Made by a program: the position numbers and the translations under genes. A stretch of DNA of 64,000 nucleotides. Origin: Bugula neritina (taxonomy: Eukaryota; Bryozoa; Gymnolaemata; Cheilostomatida; Bugulidae). Below are positions 27,274-41,200 of this stretch, piece after piece; position 1 is the stretch's first letter; every line of letters begins with the position of its first letter. The DNA lies in assembly GCA_964035545.1 (NCBI GenBank), contig OZ037767.1, positions 30,060,128 through 30,124,127 of the forward strand. The letters run 5' to 3'. The notes beneath the pieces were generated by a model, which saw nothing but the letters and a program-made list of their open reading frames with translations, was not told the DNA's origin and made no database searches.

Positions 27274-30200
27274 CTATCTGTTGAAAACTGTGCCAAGGTC
27301 AAGGTTATCATCGTCAGCATGATCAACATCAGTGAAGTCAATGTTGTTGTGAGTGAGAAGAGCTTGCAGCTGTAACAATAATAGTACAATAATTATACTA
27401 TCAATATTGCATAACAATTTCAATAATTATAGGCATATTGTACCTAAAAGCGTACTTAAATGAATTTGGAGCACTGTGACGTAAACATTTAGTAACATAT
27501 GCCCACATAAAAAATATAATATAAACAATTGAAATGACTTAACATGACTTAACCAGCAAACGTCATTTGCCGGTAAATCAAATACTGGTGTATCAAATAA
27601 TATATTTAAAGTAATATATAGAAATAGCTAAAAAGCCCACGACTCATTTTGAGAGTAAAAGACAACTCCAACATACCATAGTTTCCATTCTCTCATTCTG
27701 TGAAAGAAGTTCCTTAGTTCTTGTGTTCACTTTACTGAGTTGAGTTTTGAGACGTTCTTGTTCTTCCATCACCTTCTCAATGTCGTCCTGTAATAGCAAT
27801 ACTAGACTACAATAGTCCTAGAACACTAGACAACACGTATAACTCATCAAATATAGCCCTATATTACTAGACAGCATTTAGAGCTCATCAAATATAGCCC
27901 TTTATTACTAGACAACATGCATAACTTATTTAATATAGCCGTGTAATACTAAACAGCCAGTAGAAATTAATCAATATGATAGTAGAATACTACAATACTC
28001 TTCAACAGAGCATAGCATAATTTCTAGCCACCTCCTCTCATGTTAAACAAACTCTCTCTTTAAGCACTGCAGATTAAAGATTACAGTCTGAACTCTGAAG
28101 ATATATCAACAACTCTACTAGAGTGCTTAGCCACAGTACCAATAAATTTAAAAAGCAGCACACGAGAAGGCCGGATTGGCACCCTTTCTGTACTAACAGG
28201 AATCAAAGCGCCTGATAAGAATGCCTGCGACTATTCAACCGTAAAATCTTTAATAAGTGGACAAGTGCCTTAGAAAAAAACTGTAAACTTACAAATTCAA
28301 AGTATTGAAGCAAATGCTATTGTTTAATGAGTATAAGAGAAACTACTGACTTATAGCAAATAAAAAATGTACAACCATGCTGAAATGCTGATGAGATGTG
28401 AATGTATCGCACCAGTTCAGGGTTGAGCGCTGTCACCAGATCCATAGAGCTCATACCAGACACAACAGCGCCAGCTCCTCCTGCACAGCACTTCCTGGAA
28501 AAGTCATTGGAGAATCGGTTGGGTTTTACTTTTAGCAGTCTCATTATGTTCTTTTTGGTGAAGTACTCTGGCAGCATGGACTCTACGGTGAGAGCTAATT
28601 CAACCTACAGCAAACAACATCGCTGCCAAAATACAGCAAACAGCATCACTGCCAAAATACAGTACACGACATCGCTGTCAAAAAATAGACTTTGCTGTGA
28701 GAGCCAAAATACAGCAAACAGTTAGGTTCTTTATACCCTAGGCTTTTTTCTGCAGCGCATTCAACTCAAGGCTAGATAGACTGAATTAATATTAAATTTT
28801 AACATACAATCAAAAATATTTAAATTTGAGTGAGGGAACTATTGAATGATGTGCAAAACTTGCCTTACCACGAATTGTGAATAATGATTTAGAAAAAGCA
28901 CAATTGTTATAGACGAAAAATAGTTTCATGAGCATCAAGTAATGAGAAAACAATTGCTACTGTCTTCAGGAATAAAATTGTTTGTAAAAGAATGATAGCT
29001 CCCCGACTCACAGAAGAACAACAAAACTACATATTTAAAGGAAAGATAACTTTCGATTAGTGGAGTGACACTCCTAGACTCTCATCTATTGAAGAAGAAT
29101 ACTTCTACTGAAAGACAACTTTTCAATCCGTTTAAAGATAGTTGTTTATATAATAAGAGATGACAGCCTTTATAAGGATAAGATAACACTCAAAGAATGC
29201 TAACAATGAACAACAATAATAGTTTAAAGTTTCAAGAAATGACAAATACTAAACCCATTGGTAGGTGACCATAATGAGATGTAAAAACAAACCTGCATAG
29301 CCATCCTCGTCAGCACAGCTTGTTCTTGTACACCTTTGATGTCATCAACAGCCAAACCAACCTACAGAAGCATCATACAACCTTAGACTGTACACAGAGT
29401 CAATATATTGATCTGCCATGTTAGTAGTAACTTACGAGCAAGTAGCTACTAAGTAACTTACGAGTAAGTAGCTACTAAGTAACTTACGAGTAAGTAGCTA
29501 CTAAGTAACTTACGAGTAAGTAGCTACTAAATAACTTACGAGTAAGTAGCTACTAAATAACTTACGAGCAAGTAGCTACTAAGTAACTTACAAGCAAGTA
29601 GCTACTAAGTAACTTACGAGTAAGTAGCTACTAAATAACTTACGAGCAAGTAGCTACTAAATAACTTACAAGCAAGTAGCAACTAAGTAACTAAGTACTC
29701 CTATGGTGAGAAGCTGATTTGGTGAGAGAGAACTTACGAGTAAGTTCATGATGATGATTGACATGACCACAATGAATATCACGAATATAATGTACGCCGC
29801 GTGAGGATAGTAGACTACAACTCCGTCCTCATTGAATATTGAGTCAAACTCAAACTCTCCGATCATCATGATGGCTGTTTTAAGCAGCGAGTTCTCCACT
29901 TCCTTGAACGGAGCCTGGAACAACAGACAAGATAAAATCATTTGCAACAAAATATAAACACTTTCGAACAGCATACAAAGAAAGGTTTATGGTTTGATAT
30001 TGTTTTCATTGTTTATCTGATTGTTATTGAGAAAACAACTGTAGGCTGCTGTAAGAGCACTGCCCTAGTTTGATACAGCTACATGTGTCAGGTCATGGGT
30101 TCAAGTCTTGGCAAGGTTATTGATGATGTCAGAAAACGCATTTAGATCATAATTATTTCTGTACCAGGTTTCCAGTATGGTGAGACGTACAATCCTTAAA

Positions 30201-33200
30201 CTACTTAATAACTCTTGTAGGAAATTCTCAGAGGGATGGATATTTTCTCACTGGTACATAATATTTGATAACATTATATTTATATGGTTGCTAGATCTCG
30301 CTATATACATACTGTTTCATACTTATACTATACCATGTTACATACTTTATCATATTCAATTATTGTAAATTAAGTAATGCAAACCTGATTGGACAACAGC
30401 ATGTAGAAGCTGATGGCGAATCCAATTAGGAAGAGAAAGAATACGATGAAGAACTGCATGAATGTCGCCAGAATGTGAGTGAACATGACGACGTAGATAC
30501 CAAACCGAGGTAGTTTCCGGATGATCAGAATAAGCTCCATCCAGGCTAGGAACACGGCTACAGTTCCAGTCTGCCATTGCCACGGCTAGAATAAAACCAT
30601 ATGATGATGATAAACATGGTGACTCATTATTAGACCCAAAAACAAATCAACCAAATGGAAATGTAAAAGAAGAGACACCTGCACCTGCTTTGCTGTGTAA
30701 CCAACCACCAAACTCTACCAAACAGATAATAATGTTGGTTAGCGTCAATTTTTATTACTATGTCTTGAAAAAAGTTAGCGATTTACACAATCTAATCAAC
30801 TTGGAGTTATGCCTACTATAAAAATAGGCTTATAACATCAACATTGCTTACATAAAATATAGCACAGAGTTGGAGTATTCTATTTCCTAAACTATATTTT
30901 CTCAGCCGATATAACTCCATGCTTCATGTATGTAGACTGAGTTCTACATAGACAGAACTGATATTCAACGGTGTCTAAATATATTTAAATTGAGCTCAGA
31001 ATAACATGTCTCATATACAGCTTTCCTGCTGTGCTTCTGTGTGCCATAAAGTGCTTAAAAATAAGAACGCGCTATAACATGAGATGACAACTCCTTACCT
31101 CTCGATAGTGTGGGTTCTTACTGAAAGGTATAACAAACAACAGGGACGTAACATAAAGGACCCATTCCAAAATGTTCTCGTAGCCAAAATAACTCAACTT
31201 GGCATTTATCAACTGGAATATCTGCAACCGAAGAACAAAATGTAAAGAAAAATAATATAACAGCTGTATGTAGATTAAGCCGTATAGATAATTTAAACAA
31301 GGGAGATAATTAAAGAATACACTTATATAAAACACGTACAAGCTAAAATGGGTGATATCAGAAATATGATCTGATGATTATAAACATTCTAAGACAAAAT
31401 AATTACTAAATAAGAAGAAAATACTTATAAGTATTTTCTTCTTATCTAGTAATTATTTTGTCTAAGAATGTTTATAATCATCGGCTTATATTTTATAAAT
31501 AAAATATAATCAAACGCCATCATGTTAAAATGAAAGGCTTCTTAAGCTAAAAGTAATGACAACTCCCACCTCCAACACCAGGCGTATTCCAATGATAATA
31601 ATGGCCACGTATATACCAAAGTCAACAAATATCTCTCGCTGGATTCTCCGTGCCGTATCAGTCGGTAAAGTCAAGTTATTATCTTCCATAAACGCAACCT
31701 GGTCGTCGACACTGGCATCACTCACAGTCTTAGCACTGTACTTAGGGTCAAAGTCATCAGTCACTCTGCAATCATCACAGATGGTTGTTTTAAAAACTAA
31801 ACATTTCAACTTTCAAATTTTATCTTGATTATAGCACCAAATATTACCAAAACTTAGGTTTTAAAAATTGGAGTTACACTCTAAACTCTAAAGCATTATT
31901 TCTCATTGCATTTAAAGACCATTTGACTGATAGACAAACTTTAATGCAGTTTTTAACCGATCAACAAGAGTTGTCTTCCTTCTCAAAAACGAACTATAAA
32001 AATAAGGATTAAAAACCATGTTAACATACTTAATCACACATGACATCGAATAAAAAAAACAGTAAAACATTTAAACAGAATAAAAAAACAACCGTGCGCC
32101 AATTGCTTTAGACAAAGCTAGACACAAGCTAGGAACTCACACTGTGATGGGAGATGGCACAGTGAGAGCAAATCCGCTAATGAATATGAGGTAGATGAGG
32201 TAGACAATGAGGTTGGAGTAGTAGAAGTAGCGTCCCACTGTATGCCACTTGTGTCTCAGTAGACTGGTGGTTAAGGGATGGGCTAGCAGATCTTCCCTTT
32301 CACTTCTTACCTACAACCAGTCACACCAGCTGCACCACTCCATTCAACCAACAGAATTACATTACAAGAATTCCAGTTGCATTCCAGAACTTTCCATGCT
32401 AAAACTGAGTAGCAGTAAACCAACTTATGTACACATCATTAAATGTCACAGTAATTTATCAATAATACTACTTGTAGCGTAGCTCAGTCTACAAGCACTG
32501 CTGGCACTTGGAGTCTAGGGATAATCTGCTGCGTTGTAGTAAGGGAGAAAGAGGAACCTAATAACACATTTCCTTACAGAGTATAGAATGTCTACACATG
32601 CATACCATGATCATAAGAGGATGGTTCTTCTTGATGTCAGACTTATAGCTAGTGTAGGGTCTCGCGTCCTCCAGAACTTTGTTATCCTCGCCGTATGCAG
32701 ACCCCCCTACAATAGATAAATAATGCAGTTAGGAATCGCAACTCTGAATAATATTTCCTTTCATAACTCTCTTACTGCATCTTTCGGTTAATAGTAGCTG
32801 ATTGAGTAACAGGCTAACTAAAATTAGCCCCAAAACCTACCATATACTGAGTTGTTGTCAAAGCCCCTACTCGAACCCTCCTCATACTCCCAGGAAGTGT
32901 ACTGGTCGTCTAGCAACTCATAATTAAATGTGATCTGAAACTTGGCGCTCTCTGGGCTGTACTCGTTGGTGGTGGTGCACTTCTGGAACACTGTCTCTGC
33001 CAGATCTGAAGGAAATACAACGAGCAGTGAGTGCATAGATATACACGGAATCCAGTGTATCTTTCTCCAGAGAAGTAATGGAATAGATGTTATACTTTTT
33101 AGAAAGAGAACTGGTTACAGTATCTGGTTACAGTATCTGGTTACAGTAACTGGTTACAGTATCTGGTTACAGTATCTGGTTACAGTATCTGGTTACAGTA

Positions 33201-36200
33201 TCTGGTTACTGTAACTGGTTACAGTATCTGGTTACAGTATCTGGTTACAGTATCTGGTTACAGTATCTGGTTACAGTAACTGGTTACAGTATCTGGTTAC
33301 AAATAAAATATATTATTGAAACTTCAAGACACAATTTTGTGACAAAATACTCATTTCTGTAGTCAAAAATATTTTGCATTATCAAATAACAAATTCTCGA
33401 ATTATTTCGAATTGTTTTCTTAAAAGGGAAGTAGTTCTTATTGGAGGATTTAAGGTAACGCATCATTTAAATGTCGCTGCATTTGTTTGCAAATTATATG
33501 ACAAGCCATCTAAAGGTATTTAACACATTTTTAGGATATATGCCTAACATTCTGTATTAACAACTTAAAAGCTAAAAACTGTGTTCTACAATTTGATGCA
33601 TGTAAAAACCTACCAGGCATCTTTCGAATGAGCTTTCTCATGGGTGTAACCCTCATTCCGTCTTTCAAATCAAGATGGGCTTGTTTCATAGCCTCCAACC
33701 ATTTGTCAGAGTTGAGGATAGCCTGCACTACCTCCCTGAAGTACAAGAAGAGGGTTCATATAACTGAGACAGAAAATAAACTTTCCTTGAAAAGTCTGAA
33801 ACAATATCAAGTATAAACTATAACATTTCTACCGAACAAAATGAAACTGCATGAAATGAACTTGTTTTGGACAACGGTTTAGTGTACCATAAAACGATAG
33901 AAATTAAGTAAGTATATAGAGCTTTAAAAAATGACAACTACATGCATTTTTTGACACAACTTTGATATAATTTTTGCCTCAATATATGATGCTCAAGTAG
34001 CACAATTGTAAATTAAACAATCCCAGTTTTACTGGCCAGAATGTTCATTATTTATTTATGGCTGCAAGTACAATAGAAACAAAGACAATATCAAATAATT
34101 TAATGAAAATTGTCCATTAAGTTACGAATAGCTATCCTGTACTAATGCCACACACATTAACACCAAAACATTTCTGCACTAGCTTCACAATATGGTTATT
34201 TGGGATATCAGCTACATTCTCTTTACAGTAACATATAGATCTACACTCACTTATGACCTTGTATATACAGTAATATATAGATCTACACTTACTTATGACC
34301 TTGTATATACAGTAACATATAGATCTACACTTACTTATGACTTTGTATATACAGTAACATATAGATCTACACTTACTTATGACCCTTATCTATGGCCAAG
34401 TCCATACAGTTGAACTCATTTGCAGTTCTAATGGTGACATCAGCTCCTTTCTCTATGAGTAACTTAACAGATTCAGCGTGTCCGTGTTTACATGCCAAAT
34501 GCAGGGGCGTGGTTTTAGATTTATCAGTTGGGTCTATGGGCGAATCATAATCCAGGAGACATTTTATCATCTTAGTTCTGCCATTTGCTGCAGCGCAGTC
34601 AATCGGTGTCCAGAGTGTACAATTTCTGAAAGTAAAGCCTTCCACATTATTACATCAATTACTCATCTATAGAAAAGACAACTCCAAGTTACTACGACAA
34701 AATACAAATGTGTTATAACCAAAGGGTAGTGATTTATTGCTTCTGGCTCATTTAGGAAATCTGAAATAAATCAACTCCTAAGAAATAGCTACAGCAACAA
34801 AACTATGTCGTAATTGTTTCTATGCTACATTAAAAAAAGTCCTTAGCCCACTTTAAACAAAACCCCCGAACCACCAAAGAGGGTTTATCACAGAGATAGT
34901 GACTTGATGCTGTCGAACGATTTACTCACACCGCACAATATAACCTACCGGGCAGCGATATCTGCTCCAGCCTCCAGAAGAACTGCTGCCACCTTCGTAT
35001 GACCTTCAAGAGCTGCCAGATGCAGTGGCGTGTTGGAGTTCTCATCGTAATCATTTATTATCGTCTTGTCGGTCTACAAGTCACCATAATTTTACTTTTA
35101 CTAATTACTGAGAACAGAGTTGTCTGCTCATGATAGAGACTACACAAAATACCCAGAAACACAACACACAGTACATGGAGTTGAGAAGAATGTGCAGAAG
35201 GGAGGTGCTAGTCTAAACATTCCACAGAGTTTATTCACAGCAAGTATGAAATATACTCCATTATTACAGGGGATACCGGGCTATAAAACAATAGCTCTAG
35301 TGTAGCCCTGAGGAGAATATCACAATGTAATCACTGCATTAAATATATTTCAACTAGATTTTGGCATATATTTTTGTGATGAGAGAAAAGAAATTCTATG
35401 ACATAATAGTTAGGTATATGGACAGAGTGTGTTGAGATAGTGAGATGGTGAGGAGATGGTACACTACGTAGTTTACCTCACGAGCATGCTAACCATTCGG
35501 CATGTAACAAATACAATATCATATAATATGACATAATATATTATAACAAAACATAATATAAAATAATATGATACAAAATAACAATAAAATATAACATAGT
35601 ATAACAAAACGTAATATAATACAATACAACATGACATCATATGATAAAATGAAAATTATCAAACTATTTCAATCTACAATCAAAACAGCAAGAATACCGC
35701 CACTAGCAAATATTTGCTTGGTGGGTAGTTCGAGGGACTTAGAAGCCAATAGTCTCCGTTCTTACAATTTCTATATAATGCCAGATGGAATTTTTTGAAA
35801 AATTACCAGATTAGAAAGCACAGGCTATTTAAAATGGTTCCACTGTCATACATACCTCTCCCTAGTCAATATTCTTAAGTGACAGTTGAAACATTGGTTT
35901 TCTCAACTCAAAGTTGAATGTATGGGTTTAAGTTTCCCTATACTCTTTGCATGCATGTTATGTCTATTCTAGACCATATAATTCAAACTAGCTGTATAAC
36001 AACTATACCCAATCTCAAAAGGTGTATCATAAATTCATTAGCCAATCTAAAAAGCTGCATTACTGGGTGCGACTAAGGAGCATGAACTATATTATTTGAA
36101 GACATTCTGTCACTTGATTAGCGAGTGAGGTGGTGAAGCTCACATTCTGCATAACAGTGCATAAAGTGCAGTTCAGCTGGATACAAATTTCAGACGTAAA

Positions 36201-38206
36201 CTGAATGGCCCTCAGTTTAGCTAACCAACTTTCTATCATGAGTGGACGATCTTAGCATGCAGCACTATCTGGTGGCGGAGGTACAGTAATGGAGAAATTA
36301 AGAGACAGCCTGTGGTCTATATTAATAGAGCAAAAAGTTTTTCTCTCCTCAATTCAAATTTCATGGATAATGAAGGAGTTTAGGCTACTAAAATTTCTCC
36401 GTTACTATACCTAAATGATCTAATGCAGATTGCAGCGACTTACAGCTCTTTATATCTGGGAAATGATACCGTAGATGTACTAACAATGTGTGTATATATT
36501 TAGATACAGAACTGGCATTATGTCTTTAGTATGTTGCACAATACAATCATTTTGGACACGCCATCACTAGTAACTATCAATGTCACTACTGTGAGGAGAG
36601 TCAGTACTGACAGTATGACTACTCTCATACGAAAGGGCACTGAAAGGGAGCTGGGTTACTTCAATATATTTTGGCTAATATATAAACAGCAAATACTTAT
36701 ACTAGAGTAATAAATGCTGCCAGCTGAGTGTATACCTTAGTGAGCAGCTTGACGATATGAGTCATACCACTCTGTGCTGCCAGGTGTAAAGGTGTCTGTT
36801 CCTCGTCTGTTTTATCACTGATGTCAGCCTCAAACTCCAGTAGCACCTGCACCACATTGCATCAGATGTCATTTTGACATGCACTTATGAGTATAGTATG
36901 TCACATTTTACATGTACAATGAAAACACCTGATCGAAATGATAAAACCTGTGTAATGTAACGGATTGACAACCAAGTAGTGTAAGTGAGATTACATATAC
37001 TTGAATTTATGGTTATAAACAATTACATGTATAGCAAACTAATTTCGTGATTAATAATTATGTAATATACAATTGCTACATAATACTCTAGACTCTAGAG
37101 ATGGATAATTTCCCCCAATAGCCTTGGCTCTTTACCAATAGAGACTTCATTTGGAAAGCTAACCTTAACACATTCAATGTACCCTTTCTGAGCAGCTACA
37201 TGAAGAGGGGCCTTGCCATACATATCATTAGCATCGAGTAGATCAGAACCTCCTGGGGTCTTCAACAGTGCCTGGAAACAATACCAGAGCTTTTAAGCTT
37301 AACGTTTATACCTGCTGCCAACTAGGGAAACATATCAGTCAACAGAAAGAAGTAATCAAATATTTAAATGAATAGGGCAGCAGTTAATGAAGTCAGCTGA
37401 AATGAAGTCTTTACAGCAATTATATCCGGATTGTTCTCTTCTGCCGCCCAGTGTAACGCTGTTCTCTCATTCTTATCTGTGACGGAGATGTTAGCTCCGA
37501 GGTGAATCAGCATCTTCAGAGATGCCACGTGTCCGTAACTAGCAGCTATGAGCAGAGGAGTGAAGTTATCTTTATCGGCTCTCTCTAACTTTGCTCGCCT
37601 AAACATTACAACGAATCATTTCAGTTTGTTATCATCAAAACCCAATTAGACAAGCCACATTAGAACAAATACACACACCACTCTGACAAGCATTTACCTC
37701 TTCACCAAATACTCAATGACCTCTGTATTGTCGTAGGCCGTAGCTCTGTGGAGAGCTGTGGCCTGGTCGGAGTCCAGAGCATTGATCCTGGCGTTGTTCT
37801 CTACCAGCTTCTTCACGATTCTAATATCACCTGACGTGGCTGCTAGATGCAGGGGTGTAACGTAGTTCTGCCTGGGGGTGTTCACGTTAGCATCTGAAGA
37901 AAATAACAAGAGTTACTATATAGGGAAATATTGGGATGCAAACATCAGAATTTCTAAAAAGTATTTTCAACTATTCAACTGAAGATTTCCAAATGATATC
38001 TCTGATAGACAATATCTGAACAGCTTTTTATTACTCCCCTGTTTTACTACACCCCTGTGAGAATCTAGCACACTGCTAACTTACTCTTCTCCAGACAGAG
38101 GTTAACTACGTCGTAGTGTCCATTCTCCACTGCCAGATGTAGAGCAGTGTTTCCTTCATTGTCGTCGTCGGCTATCATCTATGAGCATACAATACAATAC
38201 ATACAC

Positions 38207-38276
<70 letters not shown>

Positions 38277-41200
38277 ATATATAGATGGAGTCAGAATCCT
38301 AGATAACTGCTCCTGTTGTAATAAAAGTCATGAATAAACTCGCCAGCCATTTTAGAAGCTTAGATGACAGTAAATAGTCTCAGCATATTGAGTAACCAAT
38401 CATAATCTGTCTTACATATACATATGCAACTAGAGCAACCCACTCATATACTAACCATCTGTGTAGTGACCCATGACCCCTGCTCCTCGGCTGCGTCCAG
38501 CAACATCTTCACCACATCTGTGTTACCCTCGGTGGCGGCCATATGCAACGGCGAGGAGCATTCGTCATCTACGCATCTCAGTTCGGCTCCTTTCAGAATC
38601 AGCAGACGGCAGCACTCCTTGTTGTCGTGGGTGGCAGCGAGATGGAGTGGCTGCATTAGCTGTTTATCAGCTGCCTAAAAAATGAAAGCTGACTGATTGG
38701 CTGCGTTAAGTAATTGCAGAGCGTATCTGCAGATATCAACTGCCGATATCTGCTGCAGATGCTCTCTGCAGATGCTCTCTGCAGATGCTCTCTGCAGATA
38801 TCTGCTGCATATAACTGTTACAGTTACAGCTACTAGTTGTAGATGGTAGTCTAAAACTGAGGATTTAAAACTCTGGTTTATGCATGAATAACAGAGTTTT
38901 GAGAAACAAACTAAGATATTTCTACTACAATCCCCAAATCAATCTCTATCCTCCACTGCCAAACACTGATGATGTGTGAACTTTTTATTTTATCATAAGA
39001 AGCCAACAGATAAGTCACAACACATGAGCCTCAACAAACTTTACAACATTATTTTATTATTACTTTATATAATACTGTCCTCAAAATTGTTTAAAGAAAC
39101 AATATTTACCTACCTTAATATTAACACCTTTCATGCAGAGTAAGTCCAGAAGGGCTGTTTCATTCCCTCTCATAGCAGCAAAGTGTAGCGGTGTGCTGCC
39201 ATAGTTATCCCTGGCATTTGGGTCAGCGCCATTCTCTACCAGAAATGCAATCACGCTGTCGGCCTTCACCTGGTGTGCTGAGAGGTCAACAACCTCTGCA
39301 GTGGATTCCACCTGACACCATACAGTATTTACTATAAGCTATGTCACTACCTTGTTTATTTTATTAGACGGACAAAACATTACGCTGATGCCTTGCAAAT
39401 GCAGTGGCTGGGTGTACAGGGCACTGTATACGCTCTTAGAGCAGGTCATGTGATCAGAATCAGTTGGTACTCCTTGCAGACTATCATATTGTAATGAGTA
39501 GCAATGTTCAAATACTGTATTATAATATACAACAGGATACAATATACAGACACCCTAATCACTGCAGAAGTAAAAGTCAACTTTCTAACTTTTCATAACT
39601 GATTCTTTTTGAATCTGTGAGCGTATTTAGAGTATGAGAAATTAGAAATCATAGATGGGTCACCAAACAACATAGATTTACAATACAACAAGCATGTGAA
39701 ACTGAAAATGGTATTCTAGCACAGAAATTGAATCAGTTGGCATGTTTGCAGAGGTTTTACCTGCCCATTGATTGGGGGGAAAGCAGGTTTACCATCACCA
39801 GAGGCAGCGGGGGCAGCGTCTGTGTCATCATCACCAGATATGTGTATGGTGGAGCTACCGTTAGCGTACTGGAACACATGCAGTCCACGTAGAAAACTTT
39901 ATCTAGTAGCTACACCTAACTTCTACACCTACCACGTACTACCTGCACCTACCACGTACTACCTACACCTACCCCGTACTACCTACACCTACCACGTACT
40001 ACCTACACCTACCACGTACTACCTACACCTACCACGTACTACCTAGACCTACACCTAGCACCTGGACACCTGCACCAACTAGCACCTAACTGTGAAAAGG
40101 GAAATTTACAAATACAACTAGGAACTAGGATAGTGTAAGGATTAGTTTTATTTTTAAAATGAGCTCAAAGACAGAATGCAGTGCATAGAGTAACATTTGC
40201 AATGCATTATATTGATTTACTTTAGTTTTTAAAGAGCTGCTGTAGCACTGTTTGTTAATATGTTGCTAAGTGATCTGTAATAGGGCAGCATACAAAAGAG
40301 CACTCCAAGTTTATTAATCTACTTATGAATAAATGATAGATGACTATACAGAGAGAGGGTAGTCCATTAACACAGAGTGAGAGGAAATTATATTAACAAG
40401 GAGGGTTTAACATCACTGCTATTATTTCATTAGCAACATTTCCCCAAGGCCATAAGCCAATTTCTATTATATTCTCAATGTTTGTCATGTTAGATTACTC
40501 ATGTCATAACAACCGACTATTTACAGCACATCCATGCAGTGAAACAAAATGCTGGCCAACATAGACGTTGTCAAGCTCTTAGTGACCCTCCCTGCTTGCT
40601 TGCTGATAAGAGAATAGCTCCAGGCAGATAGAGGCTTTGGTTAATAAGGAGGTATCACAAAGTAATAGCTGAGTTTTTATCACAAAATTCACACAGATTT
40701 GTTCATTAAGCTGAAATTAAGAAGTGAAAAATCAGTCACTAAATAAATATACGACTCAACATTGAGTAGGAGAGAAGACAAGACAACTAGTGGAGAGTTC
40801 AGATAATGAAAATTAAAACTGAAATGTCTCCTGTAACATTTCTTGATGTTTGTAACAAACTAAAAAGCCAGCGAATAAGGTGTTTGAATAATCAATGTAC
40901 GTATTTCGTTGTAAAACGTAAATAGCAATCAGCATGCAGTGCTTCAGTCACCCTGAACTACACAGTTAGAGTTATCTCCCCACATTAATGGTTAGTAAAC
41001 AGCTAAGGTCAAAGGTTACGTCATGCAGACTGTACTATAGTACATCAAGGGATATAACAGGAAGAAACCAGCATAAGATGAGCAAAGAATGGGTGTTTAC
41101 CTCCGACACATCTGCCAACATTGGGGTATCGGGACCCACTTCGATGACCTCAGAGTCAGAGAGAAGGTCAAGTTTGGCAGTCTGTAGTAAAATTAGGTAC

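Noticed and set aside
34192-34413. Plus-strand frame with repeated TYRSTLTYD
   Set aside because: Shadow of the 42-bp intronic minisatellite on the strand opposite TRPA-B.
38424-38685. Two plus-strand frames of 70-84 codons
   Set aside because: Antisense shadows of the TRPA-B ankyrin exon at 38456-38674.
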